NCBI GenBank assembly: GCA_026416815.1
Contig: JAOAEJ010000051.1
Span: 16,813 to 80,812, forward strand
Origin: Clostridia bacterium
Lineage (GTDB): Bacteria; Bacillota; Clostridia; Acetivibrionales; DSM-2933
Direction of reading: 5' to 3'
Length of the DNA: 64,000 nt
A program made the position numbers and the translations under genes. Position 1 is the first letter of the stretch; each line of letters starts with the position of its first letter. The notes beneath the pieces were generated by a model. That model was not told the DNA's origin. It saw only the letters and a list, made by a program, of their open reading frames with translations, and did not search any database. Below, one piece after another: positions 47,297 to 56,088 of the stretch.

Positions 47297-48151
47297 ATGA
47301 ATATACAGTGGTTTCCAGGACATATGGCTAAAACCAGAAGGTTGATTTCAGAAAATCTTAAGCTGGTAGATGTGGTAATTGAGCTTCTTGATGCGAGAAT
47401 TCCTATAAGTAGTAAAAACCCTGAGATTGACGAATTAGTTAAAAATAAACCAAGAGTCGTAGTACTAAACAAATCAGACCTTGCTGACGAAAAAGTTTCT
47501 AAAGAGTGGAGCAAATGGTATAACTCTCAAGGTTATGCCAATATTTTCATAGACGCTATCAAAGGCAAAGGTATAAATGAGTTAAAAGCTAAACTGCGCG
47601 ATATTATGTCTGAAAAAATTGAGAGGGAAAAACAAAAAGGGAGATTATTCAGACCGATAAGAACTATGGTTGTAGGGGTTCCAAACGTGGGGAAATCCTC
47701 TTTCATTAACAAAATAGCGGGGAAAGCAAGCGCAGTAACCGGTGATAAACCTGGGGTTACCCGTGGAAAGCAGTGGATTAGAATAAACGAGGAAATAGAG
47801 TTGCTCGATACACCGGGAATTTTATGGCCTAAGTTTGATGATATGCAGATAGGCTTAAATCTTGCTTATACAGGAGCAATTAAAGATGATATTATGGATA
47901 CCGTCGAGGTTGCTTCGGAGCTATTGAAGCATTTAAGTTTATCCTATCCGCAGAATATTAAAGATAGATTTAAGCTTGCTGATTTAGAGGATAAAAGTGG
48001 TGATGAACTTCTACGTATTGCGGGCAAAAATAGAGGGTGTATTATATCCGGTGGTGAAATTGATTTAACTAGAATATCAGCAATCGTTCTGGATGAATTC
48101 CGCGGCGGCAAAATTGGTAGAGTTTCTCTAGAAAGGCCCAATATTGTATAG
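47297..48151 (+). CDS. rbgA: Ribosome biogenesis GTPase RbgA (YlqF)
   Basis: The 284-residue circularly permuted GTPase helps late assembly of the 50S subunit. The G motifs come in permuted order: NKSDLAD (G4), then GVPNVGKSSFIN (G1), GVTRGKQW (G2) and DTPGILWP (G3). The N-terminal IQWFPGHMAK is diagnostic. I chose the ATG at 47297 behind GGAGGAAA; the frame opens at 47273. rnhB follows after 19 bases. Confidence 0.96.
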   Translation: MNIQWFPGHMAKTRRLISENLKLVDVVIELLDARIPISSKNPEIDELVKNKPRVVVLNKSDLADEKVSKEWSKWYNSQGYANIFIDAIKGKGINELKAKLRDIMSEKIEREKQKGRLFRPIRTMVVGVPNVGKSSFINKIAGKASAVTGDKPGVTRGKQWIRINEEIELLDTPGILWPKFDDMQIGLNLAYTGAIKDDIMDTVEVASELLKHLSLSYPQNIKDRFKLADLEDKSGDELLRIAGKNRGCIISGGEIDLTRISAIVLDEFRGGKIGRVSLERPNIV

Positions 48152-48170
48152 TTAGCCAAAAGGAGAAAAC

Positions 48171-48950
48171 ATGGATAAAAAACTTAAAATAAAAGACGTC
48201 GAAGCTGTTATAAAGGAAATGAATGTTGAATCGGCATTGAAATACCTTGATGATATTAGGCACTGTTGTAGTAAATCTATTGATAAGATTATAGATAAGT
48301 ATAACAGGAAAAAAGTAGAGCTGGAAAAAGAAGTATCCCGTTTCAATGACATGAGCCAATATGAGAAAGAAGCCTATTCACAAGGCTATAGGTTTATTGC
48401 CGGTATTGACGAAGCAGGAAGAGGTCCCCTTGCCGGTCCTGTAGTGGCTGCAGCAGTTATTTTGCCTGAGAAGGTTTTTATTGAAAACCTAAACGATTCA
48501 AAAAAGCTTAGCCATAAGCAGAGAGATTACCTATTTGATATTATAAAAGAAAAGGCTTTATCTTATGGGATAGGGATTGTAGACGAAAAATGTATTGATG
48601 ATATAAACATACTTAATGCTACAAAGAAAGCTATGCAGATTGCAGTGAGTCAATTAAAGCCTCAACCAGACATATTACTTATCGACGCAGTTCAACTTCA
48701 GGATGTAAATATTGAGCAGAAATCTATAATTAAAGGCGACAGCTTCAGCATTTCGATTGCGGCCGCATCAATATTAGCAAAAGTTACTAGAGATAGAATG
48801 GTTGATAACTTTGATTTGGAGTATCCCCAGTATGGTTTTGCAAAGCATAAGGGTTATGGGACTAAGGAGCATATAAATGCTATAAAAAAATATGGGATTT
48901 GTCCGATACATAGAGTAAGCTTTGTAAAAAACTTTACTAAAGATTTATAG
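48171..48950 (+). CDS. rnhB: Ribonuclease HII
   Basis: The 259-residue enzyme removes ribonucleotides from DNA and RNA-DNA hybrids. A 70-residue N-terminal extension, usual in Firmicutes, precedes the catalytic IDEAGRGPLAGPVVAAAV; LLIDAV and KVTRDRMV follow with the remaining acidic residues, then KHKGYGTKEH. AAGGAGAA precedes the ATG. It is in an apparent operon with rbgA. Confidence 0.96.
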   Translation: MDKKLKIKDVEAVIKEMNVESALKYLDDIRHCCSKSIDKIIDKYNRKKVELEKEVSRFNDMSQYEKEAYSQGYRFIAGIDEAGRGPLAGPVVAAAVILPEKVFIENLNDSKKLSHKQRDYLFDIIKEKALSYGIGIVDEKCIDDINILNATKKAMQIAVSQLKPQPDILLIDAVQLQDVNIEQKSIIKGDSFSISIAAASILAKVTRDRMVDNFDLEYPQYGFAKHKGYGTKEHINAIKKYGICPIHRVSFVKNFTKDL

Positions 48951-48991
48951 ATTGGTATAACCATTAAAATATACGTCTGGGGGAATTTGCT

Positions 48992-50698
48992 ATGAGGATA
49001 GACGGTGTATTTTCAGGTCAAACTTCGATTAACCTTTCGGGTATTGCAGATATTCTGGGCAGATTAAATGTCGGAGATATAATAAGGGCTCAAATAATTG
49101 ATTTTACTACTAATGAGGTTATGTTAAAGCTTTTCGATGGTACTACATTTACAGCTTCAACCATGACCGCTCTAGATGCTAAAAAAGGTGAATTTCTTGA
49201 ATTTAGTGTTAAAGGTAAAAATGAATCTCAACTATTTTTAGAGACGGTTAAAGGCAATTCTAACTTGGTTAACTCCGAAGATGCGGGAAATGAAATAAAG
49301 AAACAAATAGCTTCCATGGGTATTAAGCCTAGTGTAGAGAATCTAGAAATTGCAAAGCAGATAAAAACACATAATTTACCCCTTAATAAAGAAACTTTCA
49401 ATAAAATAGCTGAGCTATTATTAAAATTTAAAGAACTAAATGCTGCTGAAGCTACATTTCTAGAGTCTAATAATATAATAGCAAAAGAAAATAATATTAC
49501 GGCCTTAAAAACTTTGACTGAAGGCAAGCTTAAGCTTGGGACAGACATAGATCGTGTTAAGCAAATGCTTAGTGGTATTGATGATGAAGCTGTATTATTG
49601 GAGATTAAAAATGGCCTTACGACGCTAAAAGACTCGAAGCCGGCGCTTAGTCCGCAATTGAGGGAAACTGTATCTTCGGGGGGGTTACTGCAAACCAAAG
49701 ATGCTATGCCTATGCAAAATTTAAAAGCTGACGGGTTACTTAATGCCTTAAGTAATGAAATTGCTAAGACAAATAACATACCTTTAAAGCAAATATTTGA
49801 CAAGCTTGATTTCAAAGAGAGTTTAAAAGGCTTTTTAGAAACTCAAATTGAACGGAATGGAAATAATTCATTCAAAATCGGTGATTTAAAAGAAAAGATA
49901 ATTGATTTTTTGAAATCTAACGATTCGGTAAATACTAAGATTCCCTTGAACACCATCGATGACATATCAGATGTTTTTGAAAAAGCGGTATTAAAACTAA
50001 AAGAAGCGGGTAATTCAGTTAGCCATGAAAAAGAGTTGAATATCAATTTAAAGGAAAGAGCTACAAGCAGGGAAGACATAAAGGATATTATCCGTAAGGA
50101 ATTTGATAAATTTTTTGTTAGGGCTGATTCTAAAACTCTTTCTCAGGACATTGATATAAAAGAAAACTATAAAGATATTTCACAGAAGCTGGAAGTCATT
50201 AAAAACGTTATAAGCAGTTCGGTAATCCCAAACAATTATGAAATTCTTAATAGAATAGATAATATTCAGAGTAATGTACGGTTTTTAAGTGAAATAAGTA
50301 ATTATAATGCTTACTTGCAAATTCCTATAAATATGGGTAACAAAAATACTACCGGAGAGTTATTTATTCTAAAAAGGGATCCAAGAAAACGAAAAATTGA
50401 CCCTGAAAACGTAACAATGTTGGTTTCGCTGAATACCGAAAATATCGGGCAGGTTGATTCGCTCATAGGCTTGAATAAAAAGAATGTAAGTATTAATATA
50501 CGGGTAGAAGATGATGGCATATTCAGTTTTATAAGAGAATGCCATAAGGATTTATATAATGCTCTTCAGGAAAAAGGGTTTAAGCTTGTAGACTTAAAAT
50601 ATAGATTGATAGAAGAGCAGGTACAAGTAACTAATGTTAATGAAATAGTAAACAAAGAACTGGTAGGAAGTAGAGTTTCTATAGATTATAGATTGTAG
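48992..50698 (+). CDS. FliK-like flagellar hook-length control domain protein (YlqG-like)
   Basis: The 568-residue protein has a variable, mostly helical body and a C-terminal domain that resembles the Flg_hook domain (LQIPINMGNKNTTGELFILK, then VSLNTENIGQVDSLI). The B. subtilis gene ylqG occupies the same position after rnhB, is similar in size and is FliK-like. FliK measures hook length, but no flagellar genes are nearby, so an actual role in flagella is uncertain. GGGGGAA precedes the ATG. It is followed by an FlhB-tail gene, the natural partner of FliK. Confidence 0.78.
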   Translation: MRIDGVFSGQTSINLSGIADILGRLNVGDIIRAQIIDFTTNEVMLKLFDGTTFTASTMTALDAKKGEFLEFSVKGKNESQLFLETVKGNSNLVNSEDAGNEIKKQIASMGIKPSVENLEIAKQIKTHNLPLNKETFNKIAELLLKFKELNAAEATFLESNNIIAKENNITALKTLTEGKLKLGTDIDRVKQMLSGIDDEAVLLEIKNGLTTLKDSKPALSPQLRETVSSGGLLQTKDAMPMQNLKADGLLNALSNEIAKTNNIPLKQIFDKLDFKESLKGFLETQIERNGNNSFKIGDLKEKIIDFLKSNDSVNTKIPLNTIDDISDVFEKAVLKLKEAGNSVSHEKELNINLKERATSREDIKDIIRKEFDKFFVRADSKTLSQDIDIKENYKDISQKLEVIKNVISSSVIPNNYEILNRIDNIQSNVRFLSEISNYNAYLQIPINMGNKNTTGELFILKRDPRKRKIDPENVTMLVSLNTENIGQVDSLIGLNKKNVSINIRVEDDGIFSFIRECHKDLYNALQEKGFKLVDLKYRLIEEQVQVTNVNEIVNKELVGSRVSIDYRL

Positions 50699-50711
50699 CG
50701 TGGTGATATTT

Positions 50712-51011
50712 ATGAGCGAAAAAGACCAAAAAAAAGTCAAGGAAGTTGCAGCTTTGAAATATACTCCAGGCGAGAATGTAGCTCCTAAAATCGTGGCCCT
50801 TGGTAAAGGTGAGGTTGCTGAAAAGATTTTAGAAGCTGCAAAGGAGAACAATGTACCTGTATATAAAGATACACAGCTGGCACATACCTTAAATGCACTT
50901 AATATCGGAGATGAAATTCCTGCTGAGTTATATGAGGTTGTAGCTGAGATACTTGTGTTTGTAAGTAATCTGGATAAGATTTATGGTAAAAGAAATGGTT
51001 CAAAAAAATAG
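50712..51011 (+). CDS. FlhB C-terminal-domain homologue (YlqH/EscU-like)
   Basis: The 99-residue protein resembles only the cytoplasmic tail of FlhB: VAALKYTPGENVAPKIVA, NNVPVYKDTQLAHTLNAL, then PAELYEVVAEILVFV. The NPTH cleavage motif and the FlhB membrane part are absent. The pairing with a FliK-like gene mirrors ylqG-ylqH of Bacillus. I chose the ATG at 50712 behind GTGGTGA; the frame opens at 50700. It overlaps yraN. Confidence 0.9.
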   Translation: MSEKDQKKVKEVAALKYTPGENVAPKIVALGKGEVAEKILEAAKENNVPVYKDTQLAHTLNALNIGDEIPAELYEVVAEILVFVSNLDKIYGKRNGSKK

Positions 51012-51378
51012 CAATAAGAGAAGCTTTGGAAATGCCGGTGAAAAAATAGCTATCGATTTTTTAATAAAAAATGGCTACAGCATTTTAGCTCATAGCTATA
51101 GGGTAGGGCGTTTGGGGGAAATTGACATAATTGCCCGGGAAAATGAGTATCTATGCTTTATTGAGGTCAAAGCCAGAAGTAGTACATTGTTTGGAACACC
51201 TTCGGAAGCTGTAAGTAGAAAAAAACAGGCTACTATTATAAAACTGGCTCAAATCTATATGAGCAACAATGCATTAAGTGACAGTAATGTTCGATTTGAT
51301 GTTGTAGAAGTTATTGTAAACAAAAGTAAGGAAACCACTAATGTAAAGGAAATAAATTTGATAAGAAATGCTTTTTAA
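50983..51378 (+). CDS. yraN: YraN family (UPF0102) nuclease-fold protein
   Basis: The 131-residue protein has the Holliday-junction-resolvase-like fold of UPF0102: GNAGEKIAIDFLIKNGY, GEIDIIARE and CFIEVKARSS with the expected acidic and lysine residues. The function is not established. ATGs at 50983 and 50995 are both possible and both lie inside the FlhB-tail gene; neither has a strong ribosome site. A bidirectional terminator follows. Confidence 0.93.
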   Translation: MVKEMVQKNSNKRSFGNAGEKIAIDFLIKNGYSILAHSYRVGRLGEIDIIARENEYLCFIEVKARSSTLFGTPSEAVSRKKQATIIKLAQIYMSNNALSDSNVRFDVVEVIVNKSKETTNVKEINLIRNAF

Positions 51379-51381
51379 AGA

Positions 51382-51419
51382 AATAGCCTCGGGGGTCTTT
51401 TAGATCACCCGAGGCTATT
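51382..51419. terminator. Bidirectional terminator between yraN and the AI-2E permease gene
   Basis: AATAGCCTCGGG and CCCGAGGCTATT pair perfectly over 12 bp around a 14-base loop. The two flanking genes converge on it. Confidence 0.9.
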
Positions 51420-51432
51420 ATATAATAGATGA

Positions 51433-52545
51433 TTAAACCTGAATATTTTTAGAAGCCAATTTTTCCTCAACATACTCATCATATAGTTCTTTCAGAACCG
51501 CCAATAACGGAATAGCCAGGAACATACCCAGTACACCGTATAATGCGCCTCCAACCATAATTGCAATAATTATCATTAGAGGGCTAAGGCCTATCTGATC
51601 ACCAATTATTTTCGGGCTTATAATCCATCCATCGACTTGTTGAAGTATTATAAGGAAAACAAGTGCCCACAAAGCCTTTATCGGGCTTACAAACAAGAGG
51701 ATTATTACAGCGGGCACAATACCTACAAATGAGCCTATATACGGTATGAGGTTGGTCAATCCGATAATTATACTAATAAGCAGTGCAAAGGGAACCTGAA
51801 GTATTAAAAGGCCAAAGAAACATATTACACCTACAATTATCGAATCTACTACTTTGCCTACGATATATTTTGAAAAAACTACATTTGCTCTTCTTCCAAT
51901 GGTTATTAGCTTGTCCGTATGCTCTTTTTCAAGAACTATATACATAAATTTCTTTATGTTGGTGATAAGTACTTCTTTATCTTTTAGCAGATAGATTGAA
52001 ATCACTAATCCAAATACCAGCTTGAATATAGTAGAAGTAAAGTCCAACGTCTTTCTGAATAAGAAATTTAAAGACAAATCAAGTAGTTTGCTTGTTTGTT
52101 GAAGGATATCTTTTAGGTTCTTATCGATATAAGAGTTTATATTGTACTTATCGTTGAACATTTGCAAATCTGTAACGTTAGTAGTAATCCATTGCTGAGC
52201 TTTATCAATATAACCTGGCATGCTATGTCCCAGTTGAGCCACATTGCTTACCAGTGATGGTGAAACTATAGTCACAGCAAATACTATAACAGCTATAAAA
52301 AGCAGATAAATAATTGTGATACTTAACATCCTTTTTAATTTAAACCTATTTTCAAGGTATACCATTATGGGATTTAAAAGATAAGCTATAGCAAAAGCCC
52401 ATATAACATAACTGAAAATAGAAAGAACAGAGCTTACTGCAGATGTTAATATTTCAGGCCTGTTCACAATTTTGTAAAGTACAAAAGATATTAACAGTAT
52501 AGGTATTAGATTAAAATACGGTATTTTCTTAATTCTTTGAAACAT
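51433..52545 (-). CDS. AI-2E family transporter
   Basis: The 370-residue membrane protein has about eight spans and the family motif near the C-terminus, GLTNLIPYIGSFVGIVPA followed by VFLIILQQVDGWIISPKI and LSPLMIIIAIMVGGALYG. The family includes autoinducer-2 exporters and Na+/H+ antiporters, so the substrate cannot be named. AGGAGGT precedes the start on the minus strand. It converges with yraN and diverges from the dipeptidase gene. Confidence 0.92.
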   Translation of the reverse strand: MFQRIKKIPYFNLIPILLISFVLYKIVNRPEILTSAVSSVLSIFSYVIWAFAIAYLLNPIMVYLENRFKLKRMLSITIIYLLFIAVIVFAVTIVSPSLVSNVAQLGHSMPGYIDKAQQWITTNVTDLQMFNDKYNINSYIDKNLKDILQQTSKLLDLSLNFLFRKTLDFTSTIFKLVFGLVISIYLLKDKEVLITNIKKFMYIVLEKEHTDKLITIGRRANVVFSKYIVGKVVDSIIVGVICFFGLLILQVPFALLISIIIGLTNLIPYIGSFVGIVPAVIILLFVSPIKALWALVFLIILQQVDGWIISPKIIGDQIGLSPLMIIIAIMVGGALYGVLGMFLAIPLLAVLKELYDEYVEEKLASKNIQV

Positions 52546-52718
52546 ATACTAATTTGACCTCCTGTTCAAAATACATAAAGTGATTATATCATATTTTGGA
52601 ATGTAATTGCATAGTGTTATTTGAAGAAAAGATTTAAGGTTTCTTGTTTTAGGTAAACAAATTTTTGAAGAGGTGTATGCTATAATAATATGGATAATAA
52701 AGAAATGAGGTAGTAGTT

Positions 52719-53654
52719 ATGATAATTGTAGATGCACACTGTGATACCATAACAAAAATAATGGAGTCAAACGCCAATTTATATAAAAACGAGAGCCATG
52801 TTGACATTGTTAGAATGAAGAATGCAGGCAACTTCGTACAATTTTTTGCTGCCTTTATAGAACCTGCGTATTGTCAGGCGTATGCCCTAAAAAGGGCAAT
52901 TCAGATAATAGATAAATTTTACGAACAGTTAGATATCCATAAGGATGATATAATGTTATGTTGTAATTACAATGAAATTATTACAGCTGTAAATCAGTGT
53001 AAGGTTGGAGCCATTCTCTCTATTGAGGGTGGCGAAGCCCTACAGGGAAGTTTATCGGCCTTAAGAATTTTTTACCGGCTGGGGGTACGCAGTATATGCC
53101 TTACATGGAATCATAGAAATGAAATTGCTGACGGTGTAGCAGATGGTTCGTCCGGTGGAGGCCTGACCCCATTTGGCAGAGATGTAATTAAGGAGATGAA
53201 TTCACTTGGAATGCTTGTGGATTTATCACATATATCCGAGAAAGGATTCTGGGATGCTATAGAGTTATCATCCTTACCTATTATAACATCCCATTCAAAT
53301 GCAAAAAAAATATGCAATAATAAACGCAATCTTAACGATGAACAAATTGCAGCAATTAGGAAAAATGGTGGGGTAATAGGTATTAATCTTTTCCCCAGCT
53401 TCTTAAATGAAGCAGGTAAAGCAACTACTAAGGACATAGTTAAACACATTGAACACATAGTAGCACTTACAGGCTATGAGCATATAGGTCTAGGAGCGGA
53501 TTTTGACGGAATTGATAACACTCCGGAAGATGTAGCTGGGTTGCAGGATATTGGCAAGATATTCAATGAGCTGATCCGGCTGAATTACCCTCAGGAGTTT
53601 ATTGAAAAGCTTGCGGGGGGGAATTTTCTTCGAGTAATTAAAGAAGTGCTATAA
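52719..53654 (+). CDS. Membrane dipeptidase family (M19) hydrolase
   Basis: The 311-residue zinc enzyme matches renal-dipeptidase proteins: IVDAHCDT (metal ligands), SIEGGEALQG (bridging Glu), LVDLSHISEKG, ITSHSNAK and IGLGADFDGID. These enzymes hydrolyse dipeptides, including D-residue ones. There is no signal peptide, so it is probably cytosolic. GAGGTAG precedes the ATG. A 20-bp-stem terminator starts at the stop codon. Confidence 0.94.
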   Translation: MIIVDAHCDTITKIMESNANLYKNESHVDIVRMKNAGNFVQFFAAFIEPAYCQAYALKRAIQIIDKFYEQLDIHKDDIMLCCNYNEIITAVNQCKVGAILSIEGGEALQGSLSALRIFYRLGVRSICLTWNHRNEIADGVADGSSGGGLTPFGRDVIKEMNSLGMLVDLSHISEKGFWDAIELSSLPIITSHSNAKKICNNKRNLNDEQIAAIRKNGGVIGINLFPSFLNEAGKATTKDIVKHIEHIVALTGYEHIGLGADFDGIDNTPEDVAGLQDIGKIFNELIRLNYPQEFIEKLAGGNFLRVIKEVL

Positions 53655-53699
53655 AAACAAGGGTCTTAGGTAACTTGGATACCTAAGACCCTTGTTTTT
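53653..53699. terminator. Strong terminator after the dipeptidase gene
   Basis: A perfect 20-bp stem begins AAAAACAAGGG, has a 7-base loop (ACTTGGA) and ends CCCTTGTTTTT. It is symmetrical and can act on both strands. Confidence 0.93.
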
Positions 53700-53887
53700 A
53701 TCACTTGCCTTTATGTATTTATAAATGAAGTTCTGCTTTTGGTTTTAACAAACAAGAGCTCATGATGATTTACACTACAGCTGATACAAATCCCTGCATA
53801 CCCATAGATAATCTTTCGACTGTCCACAAGCATTACGAAACTTGCACCAACCTTTGCTTGACTAGCAAGGATACCTTAGAAACCTGC

Positions 53888-53905
53888 TGCAATCTCTCGA
53901 CTGCA
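53888..53905 (+). repeat. Repeat unit copy with hairpin potential
   Basis: TGCAATCTCTCGACTGCA can fold as TGCAATC/GACTGCA around TCTC with one A-C mismatch. It is the best-preserved copy of the recurring unit in the 53.8-54.1 kb stretch. Confidence 0.55.
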
Positions 53906-54037
53906 ACAGACCTCCAGCATGTCAACATAACCATCCAGAAATTATATAAAGCTTCAGACAACTCCAGACAGCCGTTATTGGCCTGCGGAACCCCTGATAA
54001 TCTTAGCTCGAATATTATATATCCCTTTTAACCATAC

Positions 54038-54055
54038 TGCAATTTTTTGACTGCA
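54038..54055 (+). repeat. Second hairpin-forming repeat unit copy
   Basis: TGCAATTTTTTGACTGCA is the same unit as at 53888-53905 with three changes in the middle, and it retains the stem ends TGCA/TGCA. It lies after the stop of the 89-codon frame. Confidence 0.55.
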
Positions 54056-54506
54056 ATATAGCCTTACAAGACCTATAATATTCTTCTCTCCGGCTAATAT
54101 CAAGCCTTAGCGTCAACTATAGGACGAGACCTGATATCAACCTTTGACCGAATATTATAAAGCCGATTAAGACCTTATAATACTCTTGGCTCAACCATCA
54201 CGAACCCTGTGCTATTATTATGTGTACTAATAAACAGAATAAACATTGTATTTAATTACTCTTATGCCATAGGTTGTAAATTTATCTTGAATAAATTTTA
54301 ATTAAAACTTGCAATACAAGCTGTATAAATTACTTTTTAATATCTTTTTTGCATTTTTGTTATCATTAACTTGCACCAAATAATATTATGTATTAAAATA
54401 AATTGGTGGTATAAAGCAGGATAGAAATCCCTTCGAGAAACTAATGTAATTAATAACGTTTAATATTATAATAATTTATAAAGATCATTTAAGGGAGGCT
54501 GTTATC

Positions 54507-55802
54507 ATGCATGATTTTGCTTCAAACAGTATTCAAGATCTGCAAGAATATATGTCGCAACTACGCAAAAAATACGATGAATTTAAAGCTAAAGGCCTAA
54601 GTTATAATATGTCTAGGGGTAAACCATGCACTGAACAACTGGACCTTTCGATGAAAATGCTTGATTATCCAAACTCAAGCGATAGCTGTATATCTGTTGA
54701 TGGAACTGATTGCCGTAATTATGGCGGAGTTGACGGATTGCCTGAAGTAAAAGAACTTTTTTCTCAAATGCTTGAAGTGAGTACTAATGAAATTATTATC
54801 GGGGGTAATTCAAGCCTTAACCTAATGCATGATACTATTGCTAGAGCGATTATCCATGGTGTGTATGGAAGTGAATTGACTTGGGGTAAATTGCCAAAAG
54901 TTAAGTTTTTATGTCCCAGTCCTGGGTATGATCGTCATTTTGCTATATGCGAGTTGTTTGATATAGAGATGATAAATATTGATATGAATTCCGACGGACC
55001 TGATATGGAGGCTGTAGAAAAGTATGTACGTGAAGATGAAAGTATAAAGGGAATATGGTGTATACCTAAGTACAGCAACCCCGATGGAATTACATATTCC
55101 GATGAGGTAGTTGACCGCTTGGCAAGCATGGTAACTAAAGCAAAAGACTTTCGTATATTCTGGGATAATGCATATGTGGTACATCACTTATCCGATAAAC
55201 ATGATCAGTTAAAGAATATTCTTGAGGCTTGTAAAGCTGCAGGTAATCCTGATAGAGTTTTTATATTTACATCTACATCCAAATTGAGCTTTTCTGGTGC
55301 AGGTATTTCAATGTTTGCTGCAAGTGAAAATAATATAAATTACACAAGGAAACAAATATCTGTACAAACCATAGGACCGGATAAAATAAACCAGCTTCGC
55401 CATGTGCATTTCTTTAAGAGTATGCAGGATATAGAGCAGCACATGAAAAAGCATGCATCTATACTAAAACCTAAGTTCGATATTGTACTGAATGTCCTAG
55501 AGTCTGAGTTAAGCGGCAAAAATATAGCATGGTGGAATAGGCCGAATGGTGGATATTTTATAAGTTTTAATACCATGGATGGCTGTGCTAAAGCAGTTGT
55601 TGCAATGGCGGCTGAGGCTGGAATAACTTTGACAGCTGCTGGTGCAACGTTCCCATATGGTAAGGATCCTAGAGATAGAAATATACGTTTAGCGCCATCC
55701 TATCCTTCTCTTGACGAACTCAAAACGGCCATAGAGGTATTTTGTATATGTGTTCAATTGGTGAGTCTTGAAAAGATAATTAATCAAAAAAATATTGGAT
55801 AA
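54507..55802 (+). CDS. PLP-dependent aminotransferase, aspartate aminotransferase-like (PF12897 type)
   Basis: The 431-residue enzyme has the N-terminal MSRGKPCTEQLDLSMKML, NYGGVDGLPEVKELF, CPSPGYDRHFAI, KYSNPDGITYSDE, the FWDNAYVVHHL acidic residue, and the PLP lysine in FTSTSKLSFSGAGIS. This fits the Corynebacterium-type aspartate/alanine aminotransferase family related to MocR proteins but without a DNA-binding domain. The amino donor is inferred. AAGGGAGG precedes the ATG. It appears to be a single-gene unit. Confidence 0.9.
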   Translation: MHDFASNSIQDLQEYMSQLRKKYDEFKAKGLSYNMSRGKPCTEQLDLSMKMLDYPNSSDSCISVDGTDCRNYGGVDGLPEVKELFSQMLEVSTNEIIIGGNSSLNLMHDTIARAIIHGVYGSELTWGKLPKVKFLCPSPGYDRHFAICELFDIEMINIDMNSDGPDMEAVEKYVREDESIKGIWCIPKYSNPDGITYSDEVVDRLASMVTKAKDFRIFWDNAYVVHHLSDKHDQLKNILEACKAAGNPDRVFIFTSTSKLSFSGAGISMFAASENNINYTRKQISVQTIGPDKINQLRHVHFFKSMQDIEQHMKKHASILKPKFDIVLNVLESELSGKNIAWWNRPNGGYFISFNTMDGCAKAVVAMAAEAGITLTAAGATFPYGKDPRDRNIRLAPSYPSLDELKTAIEVFCICVQLVSLEKIINQKNIG

Positions 55803-55932
55803 TTTATGTATATTTTCTTTTAACATAAATCTTAGGCTTGATTTGTTTGATTATTGGTAATATAATTGTGGTGGGGTTTTCCGATAGCGATTGGATATTC
55901 CCTATATCAATCTCATATTCATAAATATCTAA

Positions 55933-55965
55933 GCGAGATAGTGATTTATCTCGCCAATTTTTTTG
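55933..55965 (+). terminator. Terminator after the aminotransferase gene
   Basis: GCGAGATA and TATCTCGC form a perfect 8-bp stem with a 6-base loop, followed by CAATTTTTTTT. It lies about 130 bases after the stop. Confidence 0.8.
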
Positions 55966-56088
55966 TTTAGTGCTTTTTAGTTTTGCTGAATTTTTATAGA
56001 TTTACAGAGTAATAAACTGTATAATATTGCTTGATGTAAACAAAAATAGTTTTTTATATATTTAAATATATGTTGGAGGTTGAATAAA

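Larger units (their letters stand above)
53700..54506. other. 800-bp gene-poor region with C-rich strand and degenerate repeats
   Basis: From about 53760 to 54230 the plus strand is rich in C and poor in G, unlike the coding strands around it. A short unit recurs at 53807, 53888, about 53995 and 54038, with the pattern [TG][GA][CT]AAT-pyrimidines-GACTGCA or close variants. A second motif, RAGACCT followed by ATA and CTT, recurs at about 54068, 54126 and 54170. An 89-codon frame at 53762-54031 is not convincing because the repeats run beyond its stop and no ribosome site is present. The last 250 bases are plain AT-rich DNA before the aminotransferase gene. Confidence 0.55.

Noticed and set aside
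53762..54031. 89-codon ORF with six cysteines
   Set aside because: No ribosome site, no recognisable family, and the degenerate repeats that dominate its composition continue past its stop codon. Treated as part of a non-coding repeat region.
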